NCBI RefSeq assembly: GCF_019704135.1
Contig: NZ_AP024355.1
Location: forward strand, 1,178,001-1,242,000
Length of the DNA: 64,000 bases
Source of the DNA: Desulfuromonas versatilis
Lineage (GTDB): Bacteria > Desulfobacterota > Desulfuromonadia > Desulfuromonadales > NIT-T3
Reading direction: 5' to 3'
Under the pieces are notes generated by a model, which ran no database searches, was not told the DNA's origin, and saw only the letters and a list, made by a program, of their open reading frames with translations. The position numbers and the translations under genes are program-made. Within the stretch, counting starts at the first letter, position 1, and every line of letters starts with the position of its first letter. Shown here piece after piece: positions 28,189 through 37,542 of this stretch.

Positions 28189-29553
28189 ATGAAACCCATC
28201 TACACCGATGCAGCCAAGGCCTTGGAGGGCCTGGTCAAGGACGGCATGACCATCGCGGCAGGCGGCTTCGGCCTCTGCGGCATCCCCGAGAACCTCATCG
28301 AGGCCCTGCGCGACACCGGGGCCAAGGGGCTCACCGTGGTCAGCAACAACGCCGGGGTCGACAACTTCGGCCTCGGACTGCTGCTGCAGACCCGGCAGAT
28401 CAAGAAGATGATCTCCTCCTATGTGGGGGAGAACGCCATCTTCGAAAAGCAGTTCCTTTCCGGTGAACTGGAGCTGGAGCTGACCCCGCAGGGGACCCTG
28501 GCCGAGAAGATGCGTGCCGGCGGCGCCGGGATCCCGGCCTTCTACACCCGCACCGGCTACGGCACCACCCTGTGCGAAGGCAAGCCGGTGGCCACCTTCG
28601 GCGACAAGGAGTACGTGCTCGAGGAGAGCATCGTCACCGACCTGGCCATCGTCAAGGCCTGGAAGGCCGACAAGGCCGGCAACCTGGTTTACCGCTACAC
28701 CGCGCGCAACTTCAACCCCGCCTGCGCCAAGTCGGGCCGGGTCTGCGTGGCCGAGGTCGAGGAGCTGGTAGAGATCGGCGAGCTCGATCCCCATGAGATC
28801 CACACCCCGGGAAACTACGTCGATCGCATCCTGGTCGGCGCCAAGCATGAAAAGCCCATCGAACAGCGCACCCTCGCCGGCCAGACCACGGTCAAGGGGT
28901 TCTCGCCCATCCGCGAGTGGCAGGCCAAGCGCATCAGCCAGGAGTTCAAGGACGGCATGTACGCCAACCTCGGCATCGGCATGCCGACCCTGGTGGCCAA
29001 CTACATCCCCGAGAACATCACCGTGACCCTGCACGCCGAAAACGGCCTGCTCGGCGTCGGCCCCTTCCCCGCCGAGGGCAAGGAGGACGCCGACCTGATC
29101 AACGCCGGCAAGCAGACCGTCACCTGGCTGCCCGGGGCGGCCTTCTTCGACAGCGCCGAGTCCTTCGCCATGGTGCGCGGCGGCCACATCGACCTCTCGG
29201 TGCTCGGCTCCATGGAAGTCTCGCGCTACGGCGACCTGGCCAACTGGATGATCCCCGGCTCCAAGGTCAAGGGGCCCGGCGGGGCCATGGACCTGGTCTC
29301 GGGGGTAAAGAAGATCATCATCATGATGGATCACTGCGCCAAGGACGGTTCGCCCAAGATCCTCGAAGAGTGCGCCCTGCCGCTGACCGGCAAGAACTGC
29401 GTCGACATGATCGTCACCGACCTGGGAGTCTTCGAGGTCGACGAGGAGCAGGGGCTGACCCTGACCGAACTGGCCCCGGGCGCCGACCTGGAGACCGTCA
29501 AGGCCAAGACCGGCTGCCCCTTCGCGGTGGCCGCCAACCTCAAACAGTGGTAA
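28189..29553 (+). CDS. Single-chain succinyl-CoA:3-ketoacid CoA-transferase (A and B subunits fused)
   Basis: Family I CoA-transferase that moves CoA from succinyl-CoA (or another donor) to acetoacetate. The 454 residues contain a complete A-type domain (residues 1 to ~225: [38 protein letters not shown]) followed without a stop by a complete B-type domain (~240-454: [18 protein letters not shown]). The catalytic glutamate is Glu284 in [12 protein letters not shown], as in SCOT enzymes. Most bacteria have two genes (scoA/scoB or atoD/atoA); the fused form is usual in animal mitochondria and less common in bacteria. RBS atcaggaggcacc precedes ATG 28189. Confidence 0.94.
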   Translation: MKPIYTDAAKALEGLVKDGMTIAAGGFGLCGIPENLIEALRDTGAKGLTVVSNNAGVDNFGLGLLLQTRQIKKMISSYVGENAIFEKQFLSGELELELTPQGTLAEKMRAGGAGIPAFYTRTGYGTTLCEGKPVATFGDKEYVLEESIVTDLAIVKAWKADKAGNLVYRYTARNFNPACAKSGRVCVAEVEELVEIGELDPHEIHTPGNYVDRILVGAKHEKPIEQRTLAGQTTVKGFSPIREWQAKRISQEFKDGMYANLGIGMPTLVANYIPENITVTLHAENGLLGVGPFPAEGKEDADLINAGKQTVTWLPGAAFFDSAESFAMVRGGHIDLSVLGSMEVSRYGDLANWMIPGSKVKGPGGAMDLVSGVKKIIIMMDHCAKDGSPKILEECALPLTGKNCVDMIVTDLGVFEVDEEQGLTLTELAPGADLETVKAKTGCPFAVAANLKQW

Positions 29554-29565
29554 GGGGAGACTGAT

Positions 29566-30324
29566 ATGTCCGAACGCATTGCCATCGTCACCGGCGCCTC
29601 CAGCGGCATCGGCCTGGCGGTTTCACAGGCCCTGGCGGCCCAAGGCGACAAGGTGGTCATGGCCGACGTCAACGTCGAGGCCGGCACCCGCGAGGCCGAA
29701 AAACTCGGTGGGCTGTTCGTCCAGGCCGACCTCTCCAAGCGGGCCGACTGCAAGAAGCTGGTGGATGCCGCCATCGCGAAGTACGGCCGGGTCGACATCC
29801 TGGTCAACAACGCCGGCATCCAGCACGTCAGCCCGGTGGAGGAGTTCCCCGAGGACAAGTGGGACTTCATGATCTCGCTGATGCTGACCGCGCCCTTTTT
29901 ACTCACCCGCTACGCCTGGCCGTCGATGAAAGAGCGCAAGTGGGGGCGCATCATCCACATCAACTCGGTGCACGGGCTGATCGCCTCCCCCTTCAAGAGC
30001 GCCTACATTTCGGCCAAGCACGGCCTCTCGGGGCTGACCAAGACCACCGCCCTCGAAGGCGGCCCGCACGGCATCACCGTCAACTCCATCTGCCCGGCCT
30101 ACGTGCGCACCCCGCTGGTCGACAAGCAGATCGCCGACCAGGCCAAGGTGCACAAGATCTCCGAGGCCGAGGTGGTCGAAACCATCATGCTCAAGAACGC
30201 CGCCGTCAAGCGGCTGATCGAGCCGAGCGAGATCGGCGAACTGGTCGTCTACCTCTGCTCGGACAAGGCCGCCTGCTTTACCGGTTCGTGCATGACCATG
30301 GACTGCGGCTGGACCGCCACCTGA
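29566..30324 (+). CDS. 3-hydroxybutyrate dehydrogenase (SDR family)
   Basis: NAD-dependent oxidation of D-3-hydroxybutyrate to acetoacetate. The 252 residues contain VTGASSGIG for cofactor binding, LVNNAGIQHVSPVEEFP, catalytic Ser in INSVHGLIASPFK and the YISAKHG Tyr/Lys pair, a close match to the 3-hydroxybutyrate dehydrogenase subgroup. It starts 12 bp after the CoA-transferase stop, with RBS aaggggaga, and is followed by a terminator. Confidence 0.92.
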   Translation: MSERIAIVTGASSGIGLAVSQALAAQGDKVVMADVNVEAGTREAEKLGGLFVQADLSKRADCKKLVDAAIAKYGRVDILVNNAGIQHVSPVEEFPEDKWDFMISLMLTAPFLLTRYAWPSMKERKWGRIIHINSVHGLIASPFKSAYISAKHGLSGLTKTTALEGGPHGITVNSICPAYVRTPLVDKQIADQAKVHKISEAEVVETIMLKNAAVKRLIEPSEIGELVVYLCSDKAACFTGSCMTMDCGWTAT

Positions 30325-30361
30325 TCTTCACGGCCCTCCTCCTCCCCGTGAAGGCTAGACT

Positions 30362-30386
30362 GCCCCGCTTCGGCGGGGCTTTTTTC
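30362..30386 (+). terminator. Terminator of the ketone-body operon
   Basis: 7-bp GC stem (gccccgc / gcggggc) with a ttcg tetraloop, followed by seven T residues. Confidence 0.92.
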
Positions 30387-30508
30387 GTGGCGGGACCCCA
30401 CGTAGGGCGGGCCTTGCCCGCCGGGTTTTCCAGGTTCCGGGCAAAGATCTTTTGCCTTCGCCCCCGCAACTGTCGTAAATTAAAGGGCATCGCTTCACAA
30501 GGGGGCCC

Positions 30509-31834
30509 ATGGACCGCGAACTGCTCGAAATCGTCTTCGACAACGTCGACAACGGCATCTACCTCACCGACGGCAACGGGGTGACCATCCGCGTCAACCG
30601 CACCTTCGAGGAGATGTCGGGAATCAGAAACGAGGAGCTGGCCGGCAAGAGCCTCCGGCAGCTGGTAGCCGAAGGGTACTTCACCGGCTCGGCCAGCCTG
30701 CTGGTGCTCGAGCGGCGGGCCCCGGCCACGGTGACCTATTCCACCCGCACCAACCGCAAGCTGCTGGTCAAGGGCAAGCCGATCTTCGGTGCCGACGGCG
30801 AGATCCGCTACGTGGTCAACACCATCTGGGACCTGACCGTGGTCGACTACAACCGCGAGGTCGACTCGGACACCGCCCGCGACCAACTGCTGGTCGAAGA
30901 GGACGTGATCGCCTGCAGCGCGCCGATGATGCAGGTCATCGACCTGGCCCTGCGGGTGGCCGGGACCGACTCGACCATCCTGCTCACCGGCGAGTCGGGG
31001 GTGGGCAAGAGCCTGGTGGCGCGGATGATCCACCGCACCAGCGAGCGCAAGGCGGGGCCGCTGATGCACATCAACTGCGCGGCGATCCCCGAGTCGCTCA
31101 TCGAATCCGAGCTCTTCGGCTACGAGCCCGGCGCCTTCACCGGCGCCGACCGCAAAGGGAAGCGGGGGCTCTTCGAAATGGCCGAGGGCGGCACGGTGTT
31201 CCTCGACGAGATCAGCGAGTTGCCGCTGCATCTGCAGTCCAAGCTGCTCGGGGTGATCCAGGACAAGGCTTTTTTCCGGGTCGGCGGCCGCCAGCTGCGT
31301 TCGGTGGACGTGCGCCTGGTGGCGGCGACCAACAAGGATCTTGCCCGCATGGTGGCCGAGGGGCGCTTTCGCGAGGACCTCTACTACCGGCTCAACGTGG
31401 TTCCCCTCTACATTCCCCCCTTGCGAGAGCGCTGCGAGGACATCCCGCCGCTGGTCGGCTACTTTCTCGAACGCTTTAACCGAAAATACCGTAAGTACAA
31501 GCGGTTTTCCGCCAAGCTCATGGCCGCCCTGGAGCGGTTGCCCTGGCGCGGCAATATCCGCGAGTTGGAGAATTTCGTCGAACGGGCGGTGGTCACCTCC
31601 TCCGCGGACGAGGTCGCTCTCGAGGTGCTGCCGATGGGCGGCACCAAGGGCGGCCTGGCCGAGGGGATGGCGCTCAAGGGGGCGCTGGCCGAATTCGAGA
31701 AGCAGATCCTGCTCGAGGCCGAATCCCGCTACCGCACCACCCGCGGGGTGGCCGCGGCCCTCGGCATCAGCCAGGCGAGCGCGGCGCGCAAGCTCAAGCA
31801 GATTAAGGAGAATGGGGGGCTGCTTGATGGGTGA
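30509..31834 (+). CDS. Sigma-54-dependent activator, PAS-AAA+-HTH
   Basis: 441 residues. Residues ~5-115 form a PAS sensor ([18 protein letters not shown]). The central AAA+ domain has Walker [14 protein letters not shown], the sigma-54 contact loop GAFTGA and Walker [14 protein letters not shown]. The C-terminal helix-turn-helix ([20 protein letters not shown]) is TyrR/Fis-like. There is no receiver domain, so activity is probably set by a small ligand at PAS. It lies directly behind the ketone-body operon, which has a sigma-54 promoter, making that operon the obvious target (inference). Confidence 0.93.
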   Translation: MDRELLEIVFDNVDNGIYLTDGNGVTIRVNRTFEEMSGIRNEELAGKSLRQLVAEGYFTGSASLLVLERRAPATVTYSTRTNRKLLVKGKPIFGADGEIRYVVNTIWDLTVVDYNREVDSDTARDQLLVEEDVIACSAPMMQVIDLALRVAGTDSTILLTGESGVGKSLVARMIHRTSERKAGPLMHINCAAIPESLIESELFGYEPGAFTGADRKGKRGLFEMAEGGTVFLDEISELPLHLQSKLLGVIQDKAFFRVGGRQLRSVDVRLVAATNKDLARMVAEGRFREDLYYRLNVVPLYIPPLRERCEDIPPLVGYFLERFNRKYRKYKRFSAKLMAALERLPWRGNIRELENFVERAVVTSSADEVALEVLPMGGTKGGLAEGMALKGALAEFEKQILLEAESRYRTTRGVAAALGISQASAARKLKQIKENGGLLDG

Positions 31835-31918
31835 GCCAGCGGTTTTGTCCACCCTCACCCTCTCCCTGAGGGAGAGGAGGATCCCCTTTGGAATGAGCAA
31901 ATCCCAGGAGTTCAGCCT

Positions 31919-33922
31919 ATGAAACGCAGAATCGAACGCTCGGTGTGCCCCTACGATTGCCCGGATACCTGCGGCATGCTGGTGGAGGTTGAAGGCGACC
32001 GGGCGGTGGCGGTCAGCGGCGACCCCGAGCATCCCTATACCCGCGGGGTGCTCTGCCCCAAGATGAACCGCTACCAGGAGACGGTGCACAACCCCCGCCG
32101 GCTCACCACCCCTTTGCGCCGCACCGGGCCCAAGGGCTCCGGGGAGTTTGCCCCGATCAGCTGGGAGGACGCCATCGGCTACACGGCCTTTCGCTGGCGG
32201 CAGATCATCGAGGAGTACGGCGCCGAGGCGATTTTGCCCTACTCCTACGCCGGGACCATGGGGCTGATCCAGCGCAATGCGGGGCACCCGTTTTTCCACC
32301 GCCTGGGGGCCTCACAACTGCTGCGCAGCATCTGTTCGCCGGCCAAGGAGGAGGGGTGGAAGGCGGTGATGGGCAGCACGCCGGCAGTCCACCCCGACGC
32401 GGTGGAGCTAAGCGACCTGGTGATCCTCTGGGGGATCCACGCCGCGGCCACCAGCATTCACTTCCAGATCGGCGCCCAGCGGGCCAAGTCCGCCGGCGCG
32501 CGGGTCTGGGCCATCGACACCTGGGAAACCTCCTCCACCTCCATCGCCGACCGGGTGGTCCTGGTGCGGCCGGGCAGCGACGGCGCCCTGGCCCTGGGGC
32601 TGATGCACATCCTGGTGCGCGAGGAGCTCTGCGACGAGGCCTTTCTCGCCGAGCAGGTGCAGGGGTTCGCGGAGCTGAAAAAAGAGGTGCTGCCCGCCTA
32701 CGACCCGCGTACCGTCAGCGAGCTGACCGGGGTGTCCGCGGCGACCCTTGAGGAGATGGCCAAGGAGTACGGCCTGGCCCGCGCGCCGCTGATCCGCCTG
32801 GGCAGCGGCCTTTCGCGCTACGGCAACGGGGCGATGACGGTGCGTACCATCGTTGCCCTGCCGGCGCTGGTCGGCGCCTACGGCAAGCTCGGCGCGGGCT
32901 GCCTGTGCGGCACCAGCACCGGCGGCGCCTTCGCCATAGGCGAGGTGCTGCGCGAGGACTTCATGGAACGGCCGACCCGCATCGTCAACATGAACCGCCT
33001 CGGCGAGGCCCTCAACGGACTGGCCGAGCCGCCGGTCATGGCGCTCTACGTCTACCATTCCAACCCCGCCGCCGTCGCTCCGGACCAGAACCAGGTGCTC
33101 AAGGGGCTGTGCCGCGAGGAACTGTTCACCGTCGTCCACGAGCGCTTTATGACCGACACGGCCCGCTACGCCGACATCGTGCTGCCGGCCACCAGCTCCC
33201 TGGAGCACGCCGATATCTACCGCGCCTACGGCAGTTACTGCATCCAGCGGGCCAAGGCGGTGATCCCGCCGGTGGGGCAGAGCAAGTCCAACTGGGAGGT
33301 CTTCGGCCTGCTGGCAGAGGCCATGGGTTTCGAGGAGCCCTTCTTCGGCCAGAGCGCCGACCAGCTCATCGATCACCTGCTGTCGCTCCCCACCCCCATG
33401 CGCACGGGGATCGATGAGGCCGGCCTGGCCGCCGGGCGCGGCGTGGAGCTCAAGGTGGCCGCCCATGCCGGCCGCTACGGCACTCCATCCGGTAAAATCG
33501 AAATCCTCAACCCGGCCCAGCCCCACCCGCTGCCGCGCTACCTGCCGGTGCACGGCGGCGCCCAGCCGCTGCGGCTGATGACCGCGCCCACCGTCTATGC
33601 GCTCAATGCCTCGTTCTACGAGCGCGACGAGCTGCGCGACCTGCAGGAGGGGATGTGCCTGCTGATGAATCGCGAGGACGCTGAAGCGCGGGGCCTGGCC
33701 GATCGCAGCCCGGTCGTGGCGTACAACGACTGCGGCGAGGTCGAGTTCGTGCTGCGCATCAGCGACCGCATTCCTGCCGGGGTGGTGGTGGCCGAGGGGG
33801 TCTGGTGGCTGGAGTTCACCCCCGGCGCCCGTTCGGTGAATGCACTCACCTCCCAGCGCCTGACCGACCAGGGGGAGGGGAGCACCTTTTATGACAACAC
33901 CGTCGAGGTGCGCCCGGCCTGA
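31919..33922 (+). CDS. Molybdopterin-dependent oxidoreductase, [4Fe-4S] type
   Basis: 667-residue member of the DMSO-reductase superfamily. The N-terminal cluster motif is Cys10, Cys14, Cys18 and Cys46 (VCPYDCPDTCG ... GVLCPK). A cysteine in LRSICSPAKEEGW (around residue 140) is the likely Mo/W ligand. Other marks are YHSNPAAVAPDQNQ, DIVLPATSSLEHADIY and the C-terminal molybdopterin-dinucleotide domain. No Tat signal is present, so it is probably cytoplasmic. No Fe-S or membrane subunit lies nearby; the substrate cannot be inferred. It follows the sigma-54 activator with an 84-bp gap. Confidence 0.85.
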   Translation: MKRRIERSVCPYDCPDTCGMLVEVEGDRAVAVSGDPEHPYTRGVLCPKMNRYQETVHNPRRLTTPLRRTGPKGSGEFAPISWEDAIGYTAFRWRQIIEEYGAEAILPYSYAGTMGLIQRNAGHPFFHRLGASQLLRSICSPAKEEGWKAVMGSTPAVHPDAVELSDLVILWGIHAAATSIHFQIGAQRAKSAGARVWAIDTWETSSTSIADRVVLVRPGSDGALALGLMHILVREELCDEAFLAEQVQGFAELKKEVLPAYDPRTVSELTGVSAATLEEMAKEYGLARAPLIRLGSGLSRYGNGAMTVRTIVALPALVGAYGKLGAGCLCGTSTGGAFAIGEVLREDFMERPTRIVNMNRLGEALNGLAEPPVMALYVYHSNPAAVAPDQNQVLKGLCREELFTVVHERFMTDTARYADIVLPATSSLEHADIYRAYGSYCIQRAKAVIPPVGQSKSNWEVFGLLAEAMGFEEPFFGQSADQLIDHLLSLPTPMRTGIDEAGLAAGRGVELKVAAHAGRYGTPSGKIEILNPAQPHPLPRYLPVHGGAQPLRLMTAPTVYALNASFYERDELRDLQEGMCLLMNREDAEARGLADRSPVVAYNDCGEVEFVLRISDRIPAGVVVAEGVWWLEFTPGARSVNALTSQRLTDQGEGSTFYDNTVEVRPA

Positions 33923-34050
33923 GCAAGGGATACGAAAAACCCCGGGATCTCCCCAGGCTCGCCGACGGTTTTCGGGCCACCCTGGGCGGGCCCCGGCTTG
34001 ACCTTCAGCCCCGCCGACAAGGATCGACGAGTTCAGCTAAAAAAAAGAAA

Positions 34051-34072
34051 AAGGCCGCCGGGGCGGCCTTTT
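34051..34072. terminator. Bidirectional terminator between convergent genes
   Basis: 8-bp stem (aaggccgc / gcggcctt), loop cggg, with a T run on the right and a long A run on the left. It can serve the molybdopterin gene and the minus-strand gene that ends at 34094. Confidence 0.85.
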
Positions 34073-34093
34073 CGCATCGAAGGATGCGTGGGG

Positions 34094-34303
34094 TCAAGCA
34101 TGTTTTTGCTCCATGCGACAGGTATTGACCCCCAGCATGTGGCTGATCGGACAGTATCTGAAGACGGCTGTGGCAATCGGCACCAGGCCGATCAGGCCGA
34201 AGTAGCTCACCGGTGCTTCGAGGAAGAAGAGCATGGAAAGCAGTCCCAGTCCGATGATCGCCCGAACGGTCCGTTCGGTTTTTGAGCAGACATTGTGTAG
34301 CAT
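34094..34303 (-). CDS. DUF2892/YgaP-type small inner-membrane protein
   Basis: 69 residues from ATG 34303, chosen for its RBS (gggaggtggat). NVCSKTERTVRAIIGLGLL leads into two membrane segments, then TAVFRYCPISHMLGVNTC near the end, which matches the DUF2892 pattern (N-x4-R-x3-G and CPxxxxxGxxT/NC). Function unknown; in other proteins this domain is fused to rhodanese. It may be co-transcribed with the small zinc-ribbon gene upstream. Confidence 0.8.
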   Translation of the reverse strand: MLHNVCSKTERTVRAIIGLGLLSMLFFLEAPVSYFGLIGLVPIATAVFRYCPISHMLGVNTCRMEQKHA

Positions 34304-34393
34304 ATCCACCTCCCTGTGTTGATTCAGGGGCCGCTCTTGCCCCTGGCGGTCCAACACCTTCAATATAGCACTTTCCTTAAATAAATTGGAGGC

Positions 34394-34618
34394 TCAGCCA
34401 AGAACCAGCGGGTCGCAAACCAGTTCGGCCTGTTCGGCCGGGCGGCCGCACTTGGCGCAGACATAGGGGAGCTGGGCCTTGATGTTCTCGCACAGGGTCC
34501 CCCGCTCAGGTGCCGTGCCGCAATATTCCCGTTTTTCCCGCAAAGGGTGGGGCTGGCAAACCTGCTCGACGGCCTCGGAAACGACTCCGCATCTGCTGCA
34601 TTCATATAACTCTGCCAT
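34394..34618 (-). CDS. Small zinc-ribbon-like protein
   Basis: 74 residues from ATG 34618 (RBS gaggaggagcatcgtt). It has two CxxC pairs, CSRC near the start and CAKC near residue 56, plus other cysteines, consistent with one or two metal ribbons. No signal peptide. I do not recognise a family. The 253-bp gap upstream (34619-34871) has AT-rich stretches but no gene. Confidence 0.68.
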   Translation of the reverse strand: MAELYECSRCGVVSEAVEQVCQPHPLREKREYCGTAPERGTLCENIKAQLPYVCAKCGRPAEQAELVCDPLVLG

Positions 34619-34871
34619 AACGATGCTCCTCCTCGGACAAAGGCCCTCGAGAGTATCGACCACAATGCTTTTTCTTTTTATTTATTCTATCACGCCGGAA
34701 TCGCCAGAAGCTTTTTTGCAGCGTTTTCGGAAGAAAAATGAACCCCCTCGGCGGAACGGCACCGAAATTCCGGTTTGCGCTCGGGAACAACTTCCGACGG
34801 CAGGTGACGAGGTGCTCCCCGATTGGGGACCATTACACCCCACCTGAACGGTTGGAACCATTTTTCAGGTT

Positions 34872-35681
34872 TTAATAAGTCTTGACACATCCATTGGCAT
34901 CGACTCGCAGTCCGGGCGGGTTGTTGGGGCACTTGTCGCGGTAATCGGGAACTCCGTCCTGGTCGCTGTCCGGCGCACAGCCATCGGGCCCGACTTCCAT
35001 ACCTGCCTCGGTGCCGGGGCACTTGTCCAGATAATCGGGAACCTTGTCCTTGTCTCCGTCGGGGGGATTGATGGGGCAGCCGAAGCGGTCGACCTCGAAC
35101 TGCAAGGGGGTGTCCGGGCAGCGGTCCCGGGCGTCAGGGACCCCGTCCCCATCGGCATCGGCGGGCGGTTTGGGCACTGGCTTGTGCTTGTAGCCGAAAT
35201 CGTAATGCAGACTCAGCCCCAGTTCCCAGCCATTGTGTTCCTCCTGTCCTAGCCCCCTTACAGGCCGGGCATCCATGCGCAAGGCAAGGGGACGGTTCGG
35301 CTGGTAGAAGGCGACCAGGCCGGCGGCGGCCACAGGGTCGAAGTCCGATTCAACCGAGAAGCCGCCGAGGCCAACGGAGACAAATAGTCTCCAGGCCGAT
35401 TTCTCGTAGAAAGGATACAGGGCATCGGCGCGGAGCATGAAAAGGTCGGGGTTTTGAGCCGAGAGCGCCGCCAGTTCCAGGCCGAGCTTGTCGCGGGGAT
35501 CCTTCCCGTCGATCCAGTAACCGACCTTAGCCCCTCCGAAGACCGTTCCGCTGGGATAAATATCCGATAGAAACAAGGCACCGCTTCCCATGGTCACGCT
35601 CGGATGGTCCGCCCCTGCGCATACCGATGTGCTGAGCACGATGCCTGTCAGAATGCAGGCAGCTCTTCCCCTTAGATTCAA
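34872..35681 (-). CDS. OmpA-like beta-barrel protein with TSP3 calcium-type repeats
   Basis: 269 residues. Start TTG 35681 has a strong RBS (aggagggccgaagct) and gives a signal peptide cleaved near VCAG. Residues ~25-165 alternate like an eight-stranded outer-membrane barrel (ending LGLSLHYDFGYK). A proline linker precedes three thrombospondin type 3 repeats (DADGDGVPDARDRCP, DKDKVPDYLDKCP, DQDGVPDYRDKCP). The OmpA peptidoglycan-binding domain that normally follows is absent, and the protein ends after the third repeat. It is last in the conduit block, 51 bp after the 9-haem gene. Confidence 0.8.
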   Translation of the reverse strand: MNLRGRAACILTGIVLSTSVCAGADHPSVTMGSGALFLSDIYPSGTVFGGAKVGYWIDGKDPRDKLGLELAALSAQNPDLFMLRADALYPFYEKSAWRLFVSVGLGGFSVESDFDPVAAAGLVAFYQPNRPLALRMDARPVRGLGQEEHNGWELGLSLHYDFGYKHKPVPKPPADADGDGVPDARDRCPDTPLQFEVDRFGCPINPPDGDKDKVPDYLDKCPGTEAGMEVGPDGCAPDSDQDGVPDYRDKCPNNPPGLRVDANGCVKTY

Positions 35682-35732
35682 GCTTCGGCCCTCCTGTTCT
35701 CATTGCAGAAAATACGCTGGCTGCAGGCCTGC

Positions 35733-36650
35733 TCAATTGGCGGCAGGATTTTTCCGGTCGTACTCCATCTTGGGGTGGCAACCGGGTGCACAGCTTCCTC
35801 CCGTGGCGGTCGATTCAAAGCGGATCGGTATCTGCCAATCGCCGAACCGCACGCTTTTCTTGTCGATCAGCTGCGGGGTTTCCGCGCCATGGGGGGTATG
35901 GCAGGTACGGCAGGTGCGTCCCTTGCGCGGATCGGCGACGTGAAGGTAGTGCAGGTTTCGATTGCCGTTGCGAAACTGGGTGTAAATCGTTGTGTCGGCG
36001 AACCTTAGCAGGTACTTGTCGTGGCACTGGAGGCAGAAATCGTAGATCCCCTCGCTGTAGGCCGCGTAAAACCCCGCCGGGTAGCTGCCGGTCAGCAGTC
36101 GGTAATGCTCGGAGCCGTGCGGAAGGTGGCAATCGGTGCATCCCCCTTCGGCGAGCGGCCCGTGCAGATACGGTTTGCCGTTGATTTCCTCGGCGATGTT
36201 GCTGAGCGGGGTCGAGGTGGTGTGATCCACCCGGTCGTGGCAGGAGAGGCAGAGGTCCTTCTGGTCCCGGACGAGCAGCCCGGCAGCGTCCGAGGTGTGC
36301 CCGAGGTGGCAGCCTGTGCAGCCATTTCCCCGGTAAAGAGCCGCGTGTCGGTACCTGGAGTCCTTCATCGTTTTGCCGATGGCCGGGTGGCAGGTCAGGC
36401 AGACAGCGTCGTCCATGGGCAGAAAAGCCGGATGCTCTGAAGCCGCGGGTGATGAAGCCTGCTGCGCCGGGCGGTGACAGCTCACGCAGTTGCCCTCGGC
36501 GGCTGGAGCATGGCTGAGTTCGGGAGAGTTGAGGTCGGCATGACAGGCCGCACTGAGGCAGCTGCTCTCCCCGGCGTAGGCCGGAAGGGCGGCGATCAGG
36601 CAGACCAACAGGGTCAGCACGAGTTTCAGGCTTCGAATCTCACGGGCCAT
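35733..36650 (-). CDS. Secreted 9-haem c-type cytochrome with two unusual haem motifs
   Basis: 305 residues from ATG 36650 (RBS caggagattcct); a long upstream extension of the frame is antisense-type noise. The signal peptide ends at AYAG. It has seven CxxCH motifs (CVSCH, CLTCH, CTGCH, CLSCH, CTDCH, CLQCH, CRTCH), an N-terminal CLSAACH (Cx4CH) and a C-terminal CAPGCH (Cx3CH). It is a clear shorter paralogue of the 15-haem protein that begins the block: both start SCLxxxCH and end GGSCAPGCH-x4-Y-x-R. Probably periplasmic or surface electron carrier. Confidence 0.9.
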   Translation of the reverse strand: MAREIRSLKLVLTLLVCLIAALPAYAGESSCLSAACHADLNSPELSHAPAAEGNCVSCHRPAQQASSPAASEHPAFLPMDDAVCLTCHPAIGKTMKDSRYRHAALYRGNGCTGCHLGHTSDAAGLLVRDQKDLCLSCHDRVDHTTSTPLSNIAEEINGKPYLHGPLAEGGCTDCHLPHGSEHYRLLTGSYPAGFYAAYSEGIYDFCLQCHDKYLLRFADTTIYTQFRNGNRNLHYLHVADPRKGRTCRTCHTPHGAETPQLIDKKSVRFGDWQIPIRFESTATGGSCAPGCHPKMEYDRKNPAAN

Positions 36651-36682
36651 AGGAATCTCCTGGCAGCAAGGGGCGTTTCTGC

Positions 36683-37480
36683 TCATGGCAGCCCGCCGTG
36701 CACGGGATCGTGGCAGATGCGGCAATCGGGCCGCCGCACGAGCATCGGTTCCGGATGCGGGGCATGGTGACACAGACGGCAATCCGGGACGGACGGGTGG
36801 GGCCCTGAATGGCAGCCCAGGCATCCGACGGCCAGGTGCGGTCCCCCCGCGGCCTGCAGGCTTTGGCCTGCCTCCTGGTGACAGCCCAGGCAGGCCCCGG
36901 CGTCGGCGGTATCGTCGGGTTCCACAGCCAGGGGGCGATGGGGCGGGTGGCATTCCTGGCAGTTCTGCCTGGCGGGGTCGCCCCCGGCGTGGGGGGTATG
37001 GCACTCCAGGCAGGGGAAGGCTTCGCCGTGCTTCTCATGGCAGGCCAAGCAGGTAAACCGCGCATGAATCGAAGGGGCCGAGGCGAATTCCTCCCCGACC
37101 CCAGGATGACAATCCAGGCAGGCCGCCAGCGCGCTGCGGGCCAGGGTCAGCTCGCGGGGGCGGTGGGGATTGCGGTGGCAGGCAAGGCATGGGCCGCCGG
37201 GTTTGAAATGGGGTCGCCCCTGATGGCAGTCGCTGCAGGGGCTGATGACTTCCATGTCCTGCGGAGGATGTCCGTGGTGACAGTCGAGACAGGTCACCTC
37301 GGTCAGGTGTCCCTCGCCGGCTTCCTGCAGTTCCCGGCCCTGGTCTTCATGGCATTTGCCGCAGTCCTGGATCGATAGCCCCGGGGCGGCCGGCGCGGGC
37401 TGGCACGCCGCCCGCGTGGTGAGCCCGCCCGCCAGCGTGGCACAGAGAACACCGATCAGGATCCCGCATTTGCGTATCAT
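36683..37480 (-). CDS. Secreted 12-haem c-type cytochrome (compact)
   Basis: 265 residues from ATG 37480, with a signal peptide (ILIGVLCATLAGGLTTRAA). It has twelve CxxCH motifs, one per ~20 residues: CGKCH, CLDCH, CSDCH, CLACH, CLDCH, CLACH, CLECH, CQECH, CLGCH, CLGCH, CRLCH and CRICH. Such density suggests a wire-like electron conductor with little other fold. It lies 62 bp after the larger 12-haem gene and 32 bp before the 9-haem gene. Confidence 0.92.
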   Translation of the reverse strand: MIRKCGILIGVLCATLAGGLTTRAACQPAPAAPGLSIQDCGKCHEDQGRELQEAGEGHLTEVTCLDCHHGHPPQDMEVISPCSDCHQGRPHFKPGGPCLACHRNPHRPRELTLARSALAACLDCHPGVGEEFASAPSIHARFTCLACHEKHGEAFPCLECHTPHAGGDPARQNCQECHPPHRPLAVEPDDTADAGACLGCHQEAGQSLQAAGGPHLAVGCLGCHSGPHPSVPDCRLCHHAPHPEPMLVRRPDCRICHDPVHGGLP

Positions 37481-37542
37481 TGAATCTCCGAAGTCGTCAC
37501 CTGTTCGCTTTGCCGCTCGGGACGAGGGACCCGGGCGCCTGT

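Noticed and set aside
31835-31918. ctctccctgagggagag palindrome before the molybdopterin gene as operator
   Set aside because: This palindrome type is a widespread dispersed repeat in bacterial genomes; there is no evidence that it is an operator here.
36651-37004. N-terminal extension of the 9-haem cytochrome
   Set aside because: Pro/Arg-rich antisense-type reading of the neighbouring 12-haem gene; ATG 36650 has a good RBS and starts a signal peptide.
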